Assembly: GCA_013697055.1 (NCBI GenBank)
Contig: JACCXK010000158.1
Coordinates: forward strand, 1-64,000
Direction: 5' to 3'
Source: Alphaproteobacteria bacterium
Lineage (GTDB): Bacteria; Pseudomonadota; Alphaproteobacteria; Micropepsales; Micropepsaceae
Length of the DNA stretch: 64,000 bases
Under the pieces are notes generated by a model. It made no database searches. It was not told where the DNA came from and saw only the letters and a program-made list of their open reading frames with translations. The position numbers and the translations under genes are program-made. Within the stretch, counting starts at the first letter, position 1; every line of letters begins with the position of its first letter. Shown here piece by piece: positions 48,912-58,041 of the stretch.

Positions 48912-48982
48912 CTTGAAGTTCTTCGATCCGGCTGGATCCACCCGGACCAGTCCCTCGCAGGAAGGCGAAGCCGAACTTGGTT

Positions 48983-50443
48983 TTACAGGCTGTTCGCCGC
49001 GCCCAGCGCCGGCAGCGGCGCAAAACCCAGCGCCGCATTCGCCGCCAGCTTCACATCCGACGCGTTCAGCTGCCCCCGCAGCACCTCGGCGCGTTCCTTC
49101 GACGGCGCATCGCCCGAAAGCGCGGCGATGGCATACCATTTAAGCGCCTGCTTCAGGTCCTCCTTCACGCCGGTGCCGCGCTCATACAGCACCGCCAGGT
49201 CGAACTGGCTGTCGACATAGCCGCGCTCGGCGGCGCGGGTGAACCATTCCGCCGCCTTGCGCTCGTCCTTGTCAGTTCCCAACCCCTGGGCATAGGCGAT
49301 GGCGAGATTGTGCATCGCCTTGAGATTGCCTTTGGCCGCTGCGCTGGCGAACCAGGCAAAGGCCAGCGCCGGATCGGCCTTGAACTTGTCACCCTGCTGG
49401 TACAGCGCGCCCATCAGATATTGCGCCACCGGTTCGCCCGCCTTGGCCGCCGCCGCGCTCCAGCGCAGCGCGGCGCTCGGGTCGCTGGTCACCCCCTGGC
49501 CGCGCAGATAGGCCAGGCCCAGCTTGGCCTGGGCCTTGGAATCGCCGAAATCCGCCAGTGCGACGGTGCGCGCCAGCGCGCCCGGCGCCGCCCGGCGGTG
49601 GCTGATGCCGTCACCGCGCATCTGGGACGCCCCGGCCGGATCGCCCAGGGTGAGCCCGATGCACAGGAACAACGCCACCAGCGACAGCGCCCCGATCGCC
49701 AGCCAGCGCGCACGCAAATTCTTGTCCAATGACGGCGCCTCGGCGATCACGGCCGACGCGGCGCGCGCCGCTTCCCGGGCGCTTTGCAGCACATCGGCCA
49801 TTTCTTCCCTGGAAATTCCGCTCACCGGCAGCGGCGCGATCGCCAGCAGTTCCGGCACAGGCTTCTTTTCCGCGTCCGGTTCCGGTTGCGCCTCTTGCCT
49901 CGCCGCGGGAGCCGCCACGATGGCAACCGGCGCCTCGAGCGGCGCGCCAGGCTTTTCCGTCACCGCCTGCGGCACGCCGGTCAGCCGCTCTTCCAAAAGT
50001 GCGATGGCCCGCGCCTGCTGCTGGGCCGTGGCCTCGGCCTTGGTCTCCAGCGCATTCAAGGCGCGTTCAAAGACCCTAAGACGGCGTTCGAGCCATGCGT
50101 CGGGTGTGGAAACAGCCGACTCGGACGTGACTTCCGCCTTAGGGGTGGGTGTGGGCGCCTCGGCGGGCGCGGGTTCGGGCACAATATTTGGTGCGGGGCG
50201 GTCCTGCATCAGCGCCGCCATCAGCGCCGTCTTGCCGCTGAAATGGGCGCGAAACTGCGCGCGCTCCACCCCGGATTCCGCGCACAGCGTCGCGATGGAA
50301 AACTTGTTGTCGCCGCGCAGCACCAGCGCCCGCGCCGTTTCCAGCAGCAGGTTGTAAGTCGTCTGTTCGTCGTTTGGCAGCTCTTGCCCCATACCCATAC
50401 TCATCGTGCCCCGCCGGCACGCTAGGGCCTTGCGCCTTACCAT
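48983..50443 (-). CDS. TetR-like HTH / TM / Sel1-repeat fusion protein
   Basis: N-terminal ETARALVLRGDNKFSIATLCAESGVERAQFRAHFSGKTALMAALM; TM WLAIGALSLVALFLCIGL; Sel1 units AMHNLAIAYAQGLGTDKDERKAAEWFTRAAERGYVDSQFDLAVLYERGTGV. Confidence 0.8.
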   Translation of the reverse strand: MVRRKALACRRGTMSMGMGQELPNDEQTTYNLLLETARALVLRGDNKFSIATLCAESGVERAQFRAHFSGKTALMAALMQDRPAPNIVPEPAPAEAPTPTPKAEVTSESAVSTPDAWLERRLRVFERALNALETKAEATAQQQARAIALLEERLTGVPQAVTEKPGAPLEAPVAIVAAPAARQEAQPEPDAEKKPVPELLAIAPLPVSGISREEMADVLQSAREAARAASAVIAEAPSLDKNLRARWLAIGALSLVALFLCIGLTLGDPAGASQMRGDGISHRRAAPGALARTVALADFGDSKAQAKLGLAYLRGQGVTSDPSAALRWSAAAAKAGEPVAQYLMGALYQQGDKFKADPALAFAWFASAAAKGNLKAMHNLAIAYAQGLGTDKDERKAAEWFTRAAERGYVDSQFDLAVLYERGTGVKEDLKQALKWYAIAALSGDAPSKERAEVLRGQLNASDVKLAANAALGFAPLPALGAANSL

Positions 50444-50478
50444 CGCGGTTCCACAACCTGCGCAATTCGAATTGGATT

Positions 50479-51309
50479 TTAGGCGTGTTTTACGCGGGCG
50501 CCCTTATTGCCCTGGGGAACCAGGCGCATCAGGACCAGGATCACCAGGATGGTCGCACCATAGGCGATCAGCTGCGCCCCATTAGGTGCCTCGCTATAGC
50601 CGACCAGGGTATGCAGCAGCCGGCCGGTGATACTGTCTTCTTTCACTAGCCAGGAGGTGTTCCACACCGTGGCGGTGAAATAGTTCAGCCAGCCACCATT
50701 CTGTAGGAAGATCACCGCCTGTGCCGCCATGCCCGCCGCCAGCAAGGTGATCAGCCCGCTGGTGACTTGGAACAGCCGGCCGGGCGGAATGGTCAGCAGC
50801 CCGAAATACATCAGCCCCGATACCGCGCCGCCCGCGAGCAGACCCAGCACGCCGCCCGCCACCATGCCGCCGCCAGTCGTGCCGCCTTGGGCCGCGATGC
50901 CATACAGGAACAGCACCACTTCCGAACCTTCGCGCAGCACCGCCACGCCGACCACGATGGACAGCGCCATCAAGGTGCGCTCGCCGCTCTTGACCTGGTG
51001 ACCGGCCGCCTTCAGCTCGCGCGCCATCTCGCGGCCATGGCTGGCCATCCAGACATTGTGCCAGGTGAGCATGCCCACCGCGAGCGCCAGGATGGCGGCA
51101 TTGAAGAACTCCTGTCCCGATCCCTGGAACAGGTTGGCCAGTTCGCCCGCGAACGCCGCGACCAGGCAGGCGCCCAGCACCCCTGCGATCACGCCAAACG
51201 CCACCGCACGGCCGCGATGCGGTACGCCCGCGGTCGCAGCCAGCACGATGCCGACGATCAATCCCGCCTCGATGACTTCACGGAAAACAATGATCAATGC
51301 AGAAATCAT
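50479..51309 (-). CDS. FTR1-family high-affinity iron permease
   Basis: REVIE and REGSE iron-binding motifs in a multi-TM protein. Confidence 0.92.
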   Translation of the reverse strand: MISALIIVFREVIEAGLIVGIVLAATAGVPHRGRAVAFGVIAGVLGACLVAAFAGELANLFQGSGQEFFNAAILALAVGMLTWHNVWMASHGREMARELKAAGHQVKSGERTLMALSIVVGVAVLREGSEVVLFLYGIAAQGGTTGGGMVAGGVLGLLAGGAVSGLMYFGLLTIPPGRLFQVTSGLITLLAAGMAAQAVIFLQNGGWLNYFTATVWNTSWLVKEDSITGRLLHTLVGYSEAPNGAQLIAYGATILVILVLMRLVPQGNKGARVKHA

Positions 51310-51623
51310 TCCGCGATCACCACGCCCTGCGCGGTCGCCGCATGAAATTCGCCCATGAAGGGATATTTGCCCGGCGCCAGCGCCCGCAGGCGGATATTGG
51401 CCTTGTTGTGGCCCGGCACGACCCGCTCGATCTTCAACGCCGAGGAATCGAACTCGTCCGCCGAGTCATCGTCATTGTACAACATGATCATGGCGGGCTT
51501 GTTGGCCTTCACCTTGATGGTCGACGGCGTGAATTTGTGGTTCTTCAGATGAACAACAATCGGCTCGTCGGCCAGCACCGGCGTGGCAACAATCATCAGC
51601 AGGGCCAGCAGGATTTTTTTCAT
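51306..51623 (-). CDS. periplasmic cupredoxin-domain protein
   Basis: Start at MKKILLALLMIVATPVLADEPIVVHLKNHKFTPSTIKVKANKPAMIMLYNDDDSADEFDS; 4-nt overlaps with neighbours. Confidence 0.85.
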   Translation of the reverse strand: MKKILLALLMIVATPVLADEPIVVHLKNHKFTPSTIKVKANKPAMIMLYNDDDSADEFDSSALKIERVVPGHNKANIRLRALAPGKYPFMGEFHAATAQGVVIAE

Positions 51624-52120
51624 TTGGCGCTCATGGGATAGGTGAAGTTCCAGCTCGCGGTGATCGGCTTCCACCACTCCGCCACGCCCTCCTTGCCGGT
51701 CTGGCGCATCATCCCGTGCGAACTGGGCGGGGAGACGATGTAGCTGAGGTGATAGGTGCCCGGCCCGCCCATCTCGGTGCCGGCGCCATAGCGCGGACCC
51801 GCCTTGGTGGCGACGGGGAACAGCAGCCCCACCTTGCGGAAAGTGGGCGCCCCTTCCTTGGTCAGGACATAGCTGACGGACAGATAGGGAATGAAGGCAT
51901 GCTCGGCAAAGCCGTGCGCCTCGCCCGCGCCGGCATGAATGTCGGCGGCCAGGAATATGAAATCGGCCGTGCGGATGGCGGAGCCCTTGTCCAGCGCAAC
52001 CTCGGTCAGGGCGGCGGGAATGATCTCCACCCCGTCACGCAGCAGCGGCCCGCCGATTACGGCAGCCCGCGCGGGAAGAATGGCCATCAGGACGGCCGCA
52101 ACAGCCGGGAACAGACGCAT
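51620..52120 (-). CDS. P19/Tp34-family periplasmic iron transport protein
   Basis: ADFIFLAADIHAGAGEAHGFAEHAFIPYLSVSYVLTKEG, GPRYGAGTEMGGPGTYHLSYIVSPP. Confidence 0.88.
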   Translation of the reverse strand: MRLFPAVAAVLMAILPARAAVIGGPLLRDGVEIIPAALTEVALDKGSAIRTADFIFLAADIHAGAGEAHGFAEHAFIPYLSVSYVLTKEGAPTFRKVGLLFPVATKAGPRYGAGTEMGGPGTYHLSYIVSPPSSHGMMRQTGKEGVAEWWKPITASWNFTYPMSAK

Positions 52121-52136
52121 GGGGCCATTCTATAGA

Positions 52137-52151
52137 TGCGATTAATTCTCA
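52137..52151. promoter_or_regulatory. candidate Fur-type 7-1-7 box (TGCGATTAATTCTCA)
   Basis: Imperfect palindrome 17 bp upstream of the iron-operon first gene. Confidence 0.4.
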
Positions 52152-52249
52152 TGTACAGCCCAATTGCCGCTCACCTGTTGAGGCCTCCGGCTTTGCGCCC
52201 CGCCGGGCTGGGCTATGCTCCGCGCCAATCAAACAACAAGGGGAGCGCC

Positions 52250-52765
52250 ATGCAGGCCATCGTCGAGAAGATGCTGAGTGATTTCGAACGCGGGGTGCTC
52301 AGCCGCCGCCAGCTTGCCGCCACACTTACTAGCTTGGCCGGCCTGGCGGCCGGCGGGGCGGGCCTCGCCGCCGCACCTTCTCCCAGCCTCAAGGCCATCA
52401 CCCTGAACCATGTTACGGTGCGGGTGCCGGACCTGCAAAAGACCTCGAAGTTCTACCAGGAGTTCTTCGGCATGAAGCTGGCGCAGCAGTCCGAGAAAAT
52501 CCACATCCTGTCGGTGGGCGAAAGCTTCTTCGGCATCGAAGGCAAGCCCGGCCCCGCCGCGCTGGATCATTATGACTTCGGTGTGCAAGGCTGGGACGCC
52601 AAGGCGATGCGCGCCAAGGTTGCCGCCCATGGCCTCAGCATCACGCCGGGTTCGCGCGGCGACGACGAGTCCTTCAAGTTCAACGACCCAGACGGTTTTG
52701 TGGTACAGGTGAACGGCCCCAAATACACCGGCCATGTCGGTGTCGATGTCCCCAAGAAGGGTTAG
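52250..52765 (+). CDS. VOC (glyoxalase-like) family protein with TAT-like N-terminus
   Basis: Start at MQAIVEKMLSDFERGVLSRRQLAATL; ITLNHVTVRVPDLQKTSKFYQEFFGMKL...DPDGFVVQVNGP. Confidence 0.85.
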   Translation: MQAIVEKMLSDFERGVLSRRQLAATLTSLAGLAAGGAGLAAAPSPSLKAITLNHVTVRVPDLQKTSKFYQEFFGMKLAQQSEKIHILSVGESFFGIEGKPGPAALDHYDFGVQGWDAKAMRAKVAAHGLSITPGSRGDDESFKFNDPDGFVVQVNGPKYTGHVGVDVPKKG

Positions 52766-52777
52766 AGGAAACGAACG

Positions 52778-53503
52778 ATGAAATTCACCGCCGCCTTGTT
52801 GTTCACCGCCGCGCTGTGTGTTCCGGCGCTGGCGGCCGACCAGACCCAGATATTCGCCACCCAGGCTAGCGCCTTGCGCATCACGCCCATCTATCACGCC
52901 ACGGTGAAGATCCAGGCCGGCCAGGACATCATCTATCTGGACCCGGCCAAGCCCGCCAAGATGGACGGCATGGGTCCGGGGGGCCTGATCCTGATCACCG
53001 ACATCCATGGCGATCACATGGATGCCGATTACGTCACCAAGCTCAGCAAGCCCGGCACCGCCGTGATCGCGCCCGCCGCCGTGGCCAAGACCATCACCCA
53101 GGCGCGGGTGCTGGCCAATGGCGAAACCACCCGCTGGCATGATTTCAAGATCACCGCCGTGCCGATGTACAACATCAGCCACAACCAGCCCACCGGCCAG
53201 CCCTTCCACGACAAGGGCCGCGGCAATGGCTATGTGGTGAATTACGGTGGCAAGAACATCTATTTCGCCGGCGACACCGAAGGCGTGCCGGAAATGCGCG
53301 CCCTCAAGGATATCGACGTCGCCTTTATCCCGATGAACCTGCCCTACACCATGACCCCGGCCGAAGCCGCCGATGCGGTAAAGGCATTCCATCCCAAGAT
53401 CGCGATCCCCTATCACTACAAGGGCCAGGACGTGCAGGCCTTCAAAAAGGCGCTCGACCGCAGCGGCGTGCAGGTGCGCTTGCTGGAGTGGTATCCGGAG
53501 TAA
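52778..53503 (+). CDS. secreted MBL-fold metal-dependent hydrolase
   Basis: LILITDIHGDHMDADYVTKL, KNIYFAGDTEGVPEMRAL, FHPKIAIPYHYKGQDVQAF. Confidence 0.87.
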   Translation: MKFTAALLFTAALCVPALAADQTQIFATQASALRITPIYHATVKIQAGQDIIYLDPAKPAKMDGMGPGGLILITDIHGDHMDADYVTKLSKPGTAVIAPAAVAKTITQARVLANGETTRWHDFKITAVPMYNISHNQPTGQPFHDKGRGNGYVVNYGGKNIYFAGDTEGVPEMRALKDIDVAFIPMNLPYTMTPAEAADAVKAFHPKIAIPYHYKGQDVQAFKKALDRSGVQVRLLEWYPE

Positions 53504-53511
53504 CACTCCCA

Positions 53512-53614
53512 TGTCATGGCCGGGCTTGACCCGGCCATCCATGGCGACACTAGACTGGCTTTGAGATGGATGGCCACCAGTGAGTAGCGACACCGTACGA
53601 TCGCGGCCATGACA
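53512..53614. repeat. bipartite intergenic palindromic repeat
   Basis: Outer arms TGTCATGGCCG (53512-53522)/CGGCCATGACA (53604-53614), inner arms GGCCATCCAT (53533-53542)/ATGGATGGCC (53566-53575). Confidence 0.7.
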
Positions 53615-53628
53615 AATTGGGGGGTGTC

Positions 53629-54531
53629 ATGAACAAAGTTGCAATCCTTGCAGCCATCCTGCTCGCAACACCCGCCTTCGCCCAGGACAACGCGATCACC
53701 CTGAAAGGCGCAGTGGACATCCATGTCCACCAGGATCCCGACAGCGCCCCGCGCGCCATCGATGCCGATGACGTCGCCCGCCAGGCCAAAGCCGCCGGCA
53801 TGCGCGCCGTGGTGCTGAAAAACCATTGGGAAGACACTGCCTCCCTCGCCTACATGGTCCGCAAGATGGTGCCGGGTGTGGAAGTGTTCGGCGGCATCAC
53901 CCAGGACATCGCCGTGGGCGGCATCAACATCGAAGCCGTCAAGCACATGGCCGACATGAAAGGCGGCTATGGCCGCATCGTCTGGCTGCCCACCTTCGAC
54001 GCCCAGAACCAGGTCAAGGGCAAAGGTCCCGAAGTCAAAGTCTCCGAGAACGGCAAGCTGCTGCCGTCCGTGCTGGCGCTGCTGGATTACATCGCCACCC
54101 GCAAACAACTGGTGCTGGAGACCGGCCATGTCTCCGCCGAAGAAGCCTTGATGGTGATCAACGAAGCCCGCGCCCGCGGCATCGCGCATGTGGTGGCGAC
54201 CCATGGCATGGCAGGACCCACCAATCTCTCCGTCGCCCAGGCCCAGGAAGCGGGGCGCATGGGCGCCTATATCGAGTTCGTCTATGGCGGCACCCTGGAA
54301 AAGGGCAGCACCCTGACCGTCGCCAAATACGCCGAATGGATCAAGGCGGTCGGCCCGACCCATTGCATCATCTCCAGCGATCTTGGCGGCGCGCGTCCCT
54401 ATCCCCGCCCCATGCCCACCGCCGGACTGCTGGAATTCATGAACGCCCTGCACAAGGAAGGCCTGTCGGTCGCCGACATCAACCTGATGGTCAAGACCAA
54501 TCCCTCGCGCATTCTCGGCCTGGAGCCTTAG
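53629..54531 (+). CDS. DUF6282-like / amidohydrolase-like secreted protein
   Basis: Start at MNKVAILAAILLATPAFAQ; GAVDIHVHQDPDSAPRAIDADDVARQAKAAGMRAVVLKNHW; CIISSDLGG; NPSRILGL. Confidence 0.78.
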   Translation: MNKVAILAAILLATPAFAQDNAITLKGAVDIHVHQDPDSAPRAIDADDVARQAKAAGMRAVVLKNHWEDTASLAYMVRKMVPGVEVFGGITQDIAVGGINIEAVKHMADMKGGYGRIVWLPTFDAQNQVKGKGPEVKVSENGKLLPSVLALLDYIATRKQLVLETGHVSAEEALMVINEARARGIAHVVATHGMAGPTNLSVAQAQEAGRMGAYIEFVYGGTLEKGSTLTVAKYAEWIKAVGPTHCIISSDLGGARPYPRPMPTAGLLEFMNALHKEGLSVADINLMVKTNPSRILGLEP

Positions 54532-54533
54532 CT

Positions 54534-55097
54534 TTGCGCTTTCACATCCTGACAGCGGCAGTGGTTTGGTTGGCGCTACCGCCCATGGCGCAAGATCATC
54601 TGACGCCAGGTCAAGGCAAATGGACCGACCTAGGTGGCGTCGGCACCCTGATAGACCGTCAAGCCGACGCTTATGTCGCCGCAAATGCGGCTCTCTTCAT
54701 GAGCCCCAGTTACGGGCTTGGCATAAAACGATCTGGTCAAGGCTGGCTGCTCGCCGGAGGCACGGAATATCTGAGCCCTGAACGTGGAGGCACTGTTCAC
54801 CGTGACAAGTGCCGTGCAGTGGTTCCCATCAAAACCGGAGACAGGATACTGCAGCTTTGGAAGAAGGCTTTGTCACATACAGCCCCAAGCTCCACCGAGA
54901 TCGTGCTGGATGGCACCTATTACACCTTCGCAACACGTGGTGGCGCACTGACCGGGACGATCGTTTCTCCCTTGCCGACTTCGCGTAAAATGACAGCCTT
55001 GGTCGCCGTGAGCAACACGCTATTGGATGTTTGCCGTTCGGCCAAATATGTGCCCGAATTGGAGCACCAGATTGATCAACTGCTTCCCGTGATCTGA
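54534..55097 (+). CDS. secreted hypothetical protein
   Basis: TTG start immediately after the 53629 gene; LRFHILTAAVVWLALPPMAQ signal-like N-terminus. Confidence 0.55.
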   Translation: MRFHILTAAVVWLALPPMAQDHLTPGQGKWTDLGGVGTLIDRQADAYVAANAALFMSPSYGLGIKRSGQGWLLAGGTEYLSPERGGTVHRDKCRAVVPIKTGDRILQLWKKALSHTAPSSTEIVLDGTYYTFATRGGALTGTIVSPLPTSRKMTALVAVSNTLLDVCRSAKYVPELEHQIDQLLPVI

Positions 55098-55130
55098 CGC
55101 CGTAAGTTCCGAGAAGCCAAGGCATACAAG

Positions 55131-56534
55131 ATGAACCTCTCACGCCGCACCCTTCTCGCCGCTGCCACCGCGCTGCCTTTTGCGGGCGCCGCCCGCGCCG
55201 CCACGCCGGTTTCCATCCGCATCGATCCCTCTCGCCGCCTGCGCACCATTCCGTCCAATTATATGGGCCTCGGCTATGAGGCGTCGTCGGTCGCGACGCC
55301 GGGCCTGCTATCGGCGGACAATCGCGCCTACGTCCAGCTGGTCCGCAACCTGGGGCGCGACGGCGTGATCCGCATCGGCGGCAATGTCTCGGATTTTTCT
55401 ATTTACGACGCCAACGGCACCTCCAAGTGGGAGCCCAAGGACACCGTTCTCACCCTGGCGAACCTCCGCCAGTTGCGCGGCTTCCTCGACGCGACCGGCT
55501 GGAAGCTGATCTGGGGCCTCAATCTGGGCGGCGACAAATTGGACAATGCGGTGGAAGAAGCCAAAGCCGTCGCGCAGGTGATGGGCGACAAGCTTATCGC
55601 CATGGAGGTCGGCAACGAGCCCGATCTCTTCACCCGTTCCGGCCATCGCAGCGGCAATTACGATTACCAGGCCTGGGCGCGCGATTATCGCCGCTACAAG
55701 TCGGCGGTACGTGCTGTGCTGCCGCGCATGCCCTTCGCCGGACCCGATATCGCCTTCCGCACCGAGTGGCTGGAATCCTTCGCCCGCGATGAAGGCGGCG
55801 ACATCGCCCTGCTGACGGCGCACCACTACATCATGGGCCAGGCCGATCCCGCCACCAGCATCGAACTCATGCTGGCGGAAGAAAAGAAATACCAGCCGGC
55901 GCTGGGGAAATTCCAGGCGGCCGCGCAAGCCGCGCACGTTCCCTGGCGGATGTGCGAGACCCAGTCCTTCTCCGGCGGCGGCCGCGCCGGTGTCAGCGAC
56001 ACCTTCGCGTCCGCGCTCTGGGCGCTGGATTATCTCTTTGTGCTGGCCGGCTATGGCTGCAGCGGCGTGAACATGGAAACCGGCGTCAATCACCTGGGCC
56101 GGATCAGCAAATACACTCCCATCACCGACGACTTGATGGGACATTATGCGCCGGCGCCGGAATATTTTGGCCTGCTCGCCTTCGCCCATGCGGCACGCGG
56201 CGAACAGATCGCCGCCACCGCCGATACCGGCGGCCTCAACCTCACCGCCTATGCCACACGCCAGGACGGCAAAACCGTCCTGACCGTCATCAACAAGGAC
56301 ATGACCCGGGATGCCTCGGTCGAAATCACCGGCGCCGCGGCCAAACGGGCCAGCGTGATGCGTCTCACCGGGCCGTCACTGGCCGCCACCAGCGGTGCAA
56401 GCCTGGGCGGCGCGGCCACCGCCGACGACGGAACCTTGACCGGCGGCAAATCAACCCCCGTCCGGACCCAAAACGGCAAGGCTTTGCTGGATGTTCCCGC
56501 CGGCAGCGCCGCCCTGGTCAGCCTCAACGCCTGA
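55131..56534 (+). CDS. GH79-like glycoside hydrolase, TAT signal
   Basis: SRRTLLAAATALP; RIPSNYMGLGYEASSV-like fold start, VIRIGGNVSDFS, LIAMEVGNEPDLF (acid/base NEP), TSALWALDYLF-like C-terminal region. Confidence 0.7.
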   Translation: MNLSRRTLLAAATALPFAGAARAATPVSIRIDPSRRLRTIPSNYMGLGYEASSVATPGLLSADNRAYVQLVRNLGRDGVIRIGGNVSDFSIYDANGTSKWEPKDTVLTLANLRQLRGFLDATGWKLIWGLNLGGDKLDNAVEEAKAVAQVMGDKLIAMEVGNEPDLFTRSGHRSGNYDYQAWARDYRRYKSAVRAVLPRMPFAGPDIAFRTEWLESFARDEGGDIALLTAHHYIMGQADPATSIELMLAEEKKYQPALGKFQAAAQAAHVPWRMCETQSFSGGGRAGVSDTFASALWALDYLFVLAGYGCSGVNMETGVNHLGRISKYTPITDDLMGHYAPAPEYFGLLAFAHAARGEQIAATADTGGLNLTAYATRQDGKTVLTVINKDMTRDASVEITGAAAKRASVMRLTGPSLAATSGASLGGAATADDGTLTGGKSTPVRTQNGKALLDVPAGSAALVSLNA

Positions 56535-56595
56535 CGGAAACCATCCCGACGCCAGCGCCTTGGCGGCGTATTTGAAAGCGTCTAGGCTGAGGCCC

Positions 56596-57891
56596 ATGAG
56601 AAATCTGACCTTGATCGGCGCCGGGATCGTCGCAGGCGCCGCGGCCGCGATTGCGCTCAGCGCCGCCCATGGCGCCGACCCCGCCTATAGCCAGCTGGAA
56701 ACTTTCAGCGTCGCCTTCACCAAGGTGCGCGACCAATATGCCGTGCCGGTCAAGGACACCGAGCTGGTGGAAGGCGCCATACAGGGCATGGTGACCCAGC
56801 TGGACCCCCATTCCAGTTACATGACCGCCAAGGCCTATGCCGGGGAGTTCGAGATCACCACCCGCGGCCAGTTCGGTGGCGTCGGCCTGACCGTGATGCC
56901 CGAGGAAGGCATGATCAAGGTCATCACCCCCACCGACGCCATGCCCGCCGCCCGCGCCGGCATCAAGACCGGCGACAAGATCTCGGCGATCGATGGCAAG
57001 TCCATCACCGGCACCGATTTCACCGAGGCGGTGAACAAGATGCGCGGTCCCGCCGGCACCAAGGTCACATTGACGGTGCTGCGAGCAGCCGAGAAAAATC
57101 CCTTCGACGTGATCCTGATGCGCGCCAATGTGCCGGTGAACGCCACCACCTCGCGGCGCGAAGGCGATGTCGGCTATATCCGCATGCCCGGCTTCAACGA
57201 GAAGACCGCCGAGGGTCTTGAAAAGGCGGTGAAGGATCTCAAGAAGCAGATCGGCCCCGGCATCAAGGGCTATGTGCTGGACCTGCGCAACAATCCCGGC
57301 GGCTTGGTGGACCAGGCGGTCCAGGTGTCGGATGATTTCCTCGCCAGCGGCGAGATCGTTTCCATGCGCGGCCGCCGCACCGCCGACACCCAGCGCTATG
57401 ACGCCAAGGCCGGCGACATCACCGACGGCAAGCCGATCGTGGTGCTGATCAATATCGGCAGCGCGAGCGCCTCGGAAATCGTCTCCGGCGCTCTGCAGGA
57501 TCACAAGCGCGCCACCATCATCGGCATGACCAGCTTCGGCAAGGGCTCGGTGCAGACCATCCTGCCCATGGGCGAAGGCCGTGGCGCGCTGCGCCTGACC
57601 ACGGCGCGCTATTACACCCCGTCCGGCCACTCCATCCAGGCTTTGGGCATCACCCCGGACATCAAGGTGGCGCAAGGCGACGAGGACAATCTCTCCCGCC
57701 TGCTGCGCCCCTCGGAGTCCGACCTGCAGGGTCACCTGGTCGGCGAGCCCCTGCCCGACAAGCGAATCAACTCACCGGTGATCTATGCCGCGCCGGGCAA
57801 AAAGTATGACGACTTCCAGCTGGCCTATGCGCTGGACCTGTTGCGCGGTGAAATGACCGTCGCCTCGGTAACCAAGAGCACGAACGGTTAG
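56596..57891 (+). CDS. S41-family C-terminal processing peptidase
   Basis: Start at MRNLTLIGAGIVAG; PDZ RAGIKTGDKISAIDGKSI; GYVLDLRNNPGGLVDQAVQVSDDFL, VLINIGSASASEIVSGALQDHKRATIIGMTSFGKGSVQ. Confidence 0.93.
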   Translation: MRNLTLIGAGIVAGAAAAIALSAAHGADPAYSQLETFSVAFTKVRDQYAVPVKDTELVEGAIQGMVTQLDPHSSYMTAKAYAGEFEITTRGQFGGVGLTVMPEEGMIKVITPTDAMPAARAGIKTGDKISAIDGKSITGTDFTEAVNKMRGPAGTKVTLTVLRAAEKNPFDVILMRANVPVNATTSRREGDVGYIRMPGFNEKTAEGLEKAVKDLKKQIGPGIKGYVLDLRNNPGGLVDQAVQVSDDFLASGEIVSMRGRRTADTQRYDAKAGDITDGKPIVVLINIGSASASEIVSGALQDHKRATIIGMTSFGKGSVQTILPMGEGRGALRLTTARYYTPSGHSIQALGITPDIKVAQGDEDNLSRLLRPSESDLQGHLVGEPLPDKRINSPVIYAAPGKKYDDFQLAYALDLLRGEMTVASVTKSTNG

Positions 57892-58041
57892 GCTGGCCTA
57901 ATAGGCCGGAGGAATTTTGTGGCGTGAGCAGGAGCGCCTAGCGACGTGTACAAGACGTACCCGAGGTTCGTAGCGGCAGTGTGCGAACGCGCGACGACCG
58001 CTAGCGACAGCGCAGTGCGACACGACGCAAAAGACCCCGGC

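Noticed and set aside
57892-58041. Noncoding stretch between the S41 peptidase and next gene as an ncRNA
   Set aside because: Only weak local complementarity visible; no terminator or promoter could be assigned.
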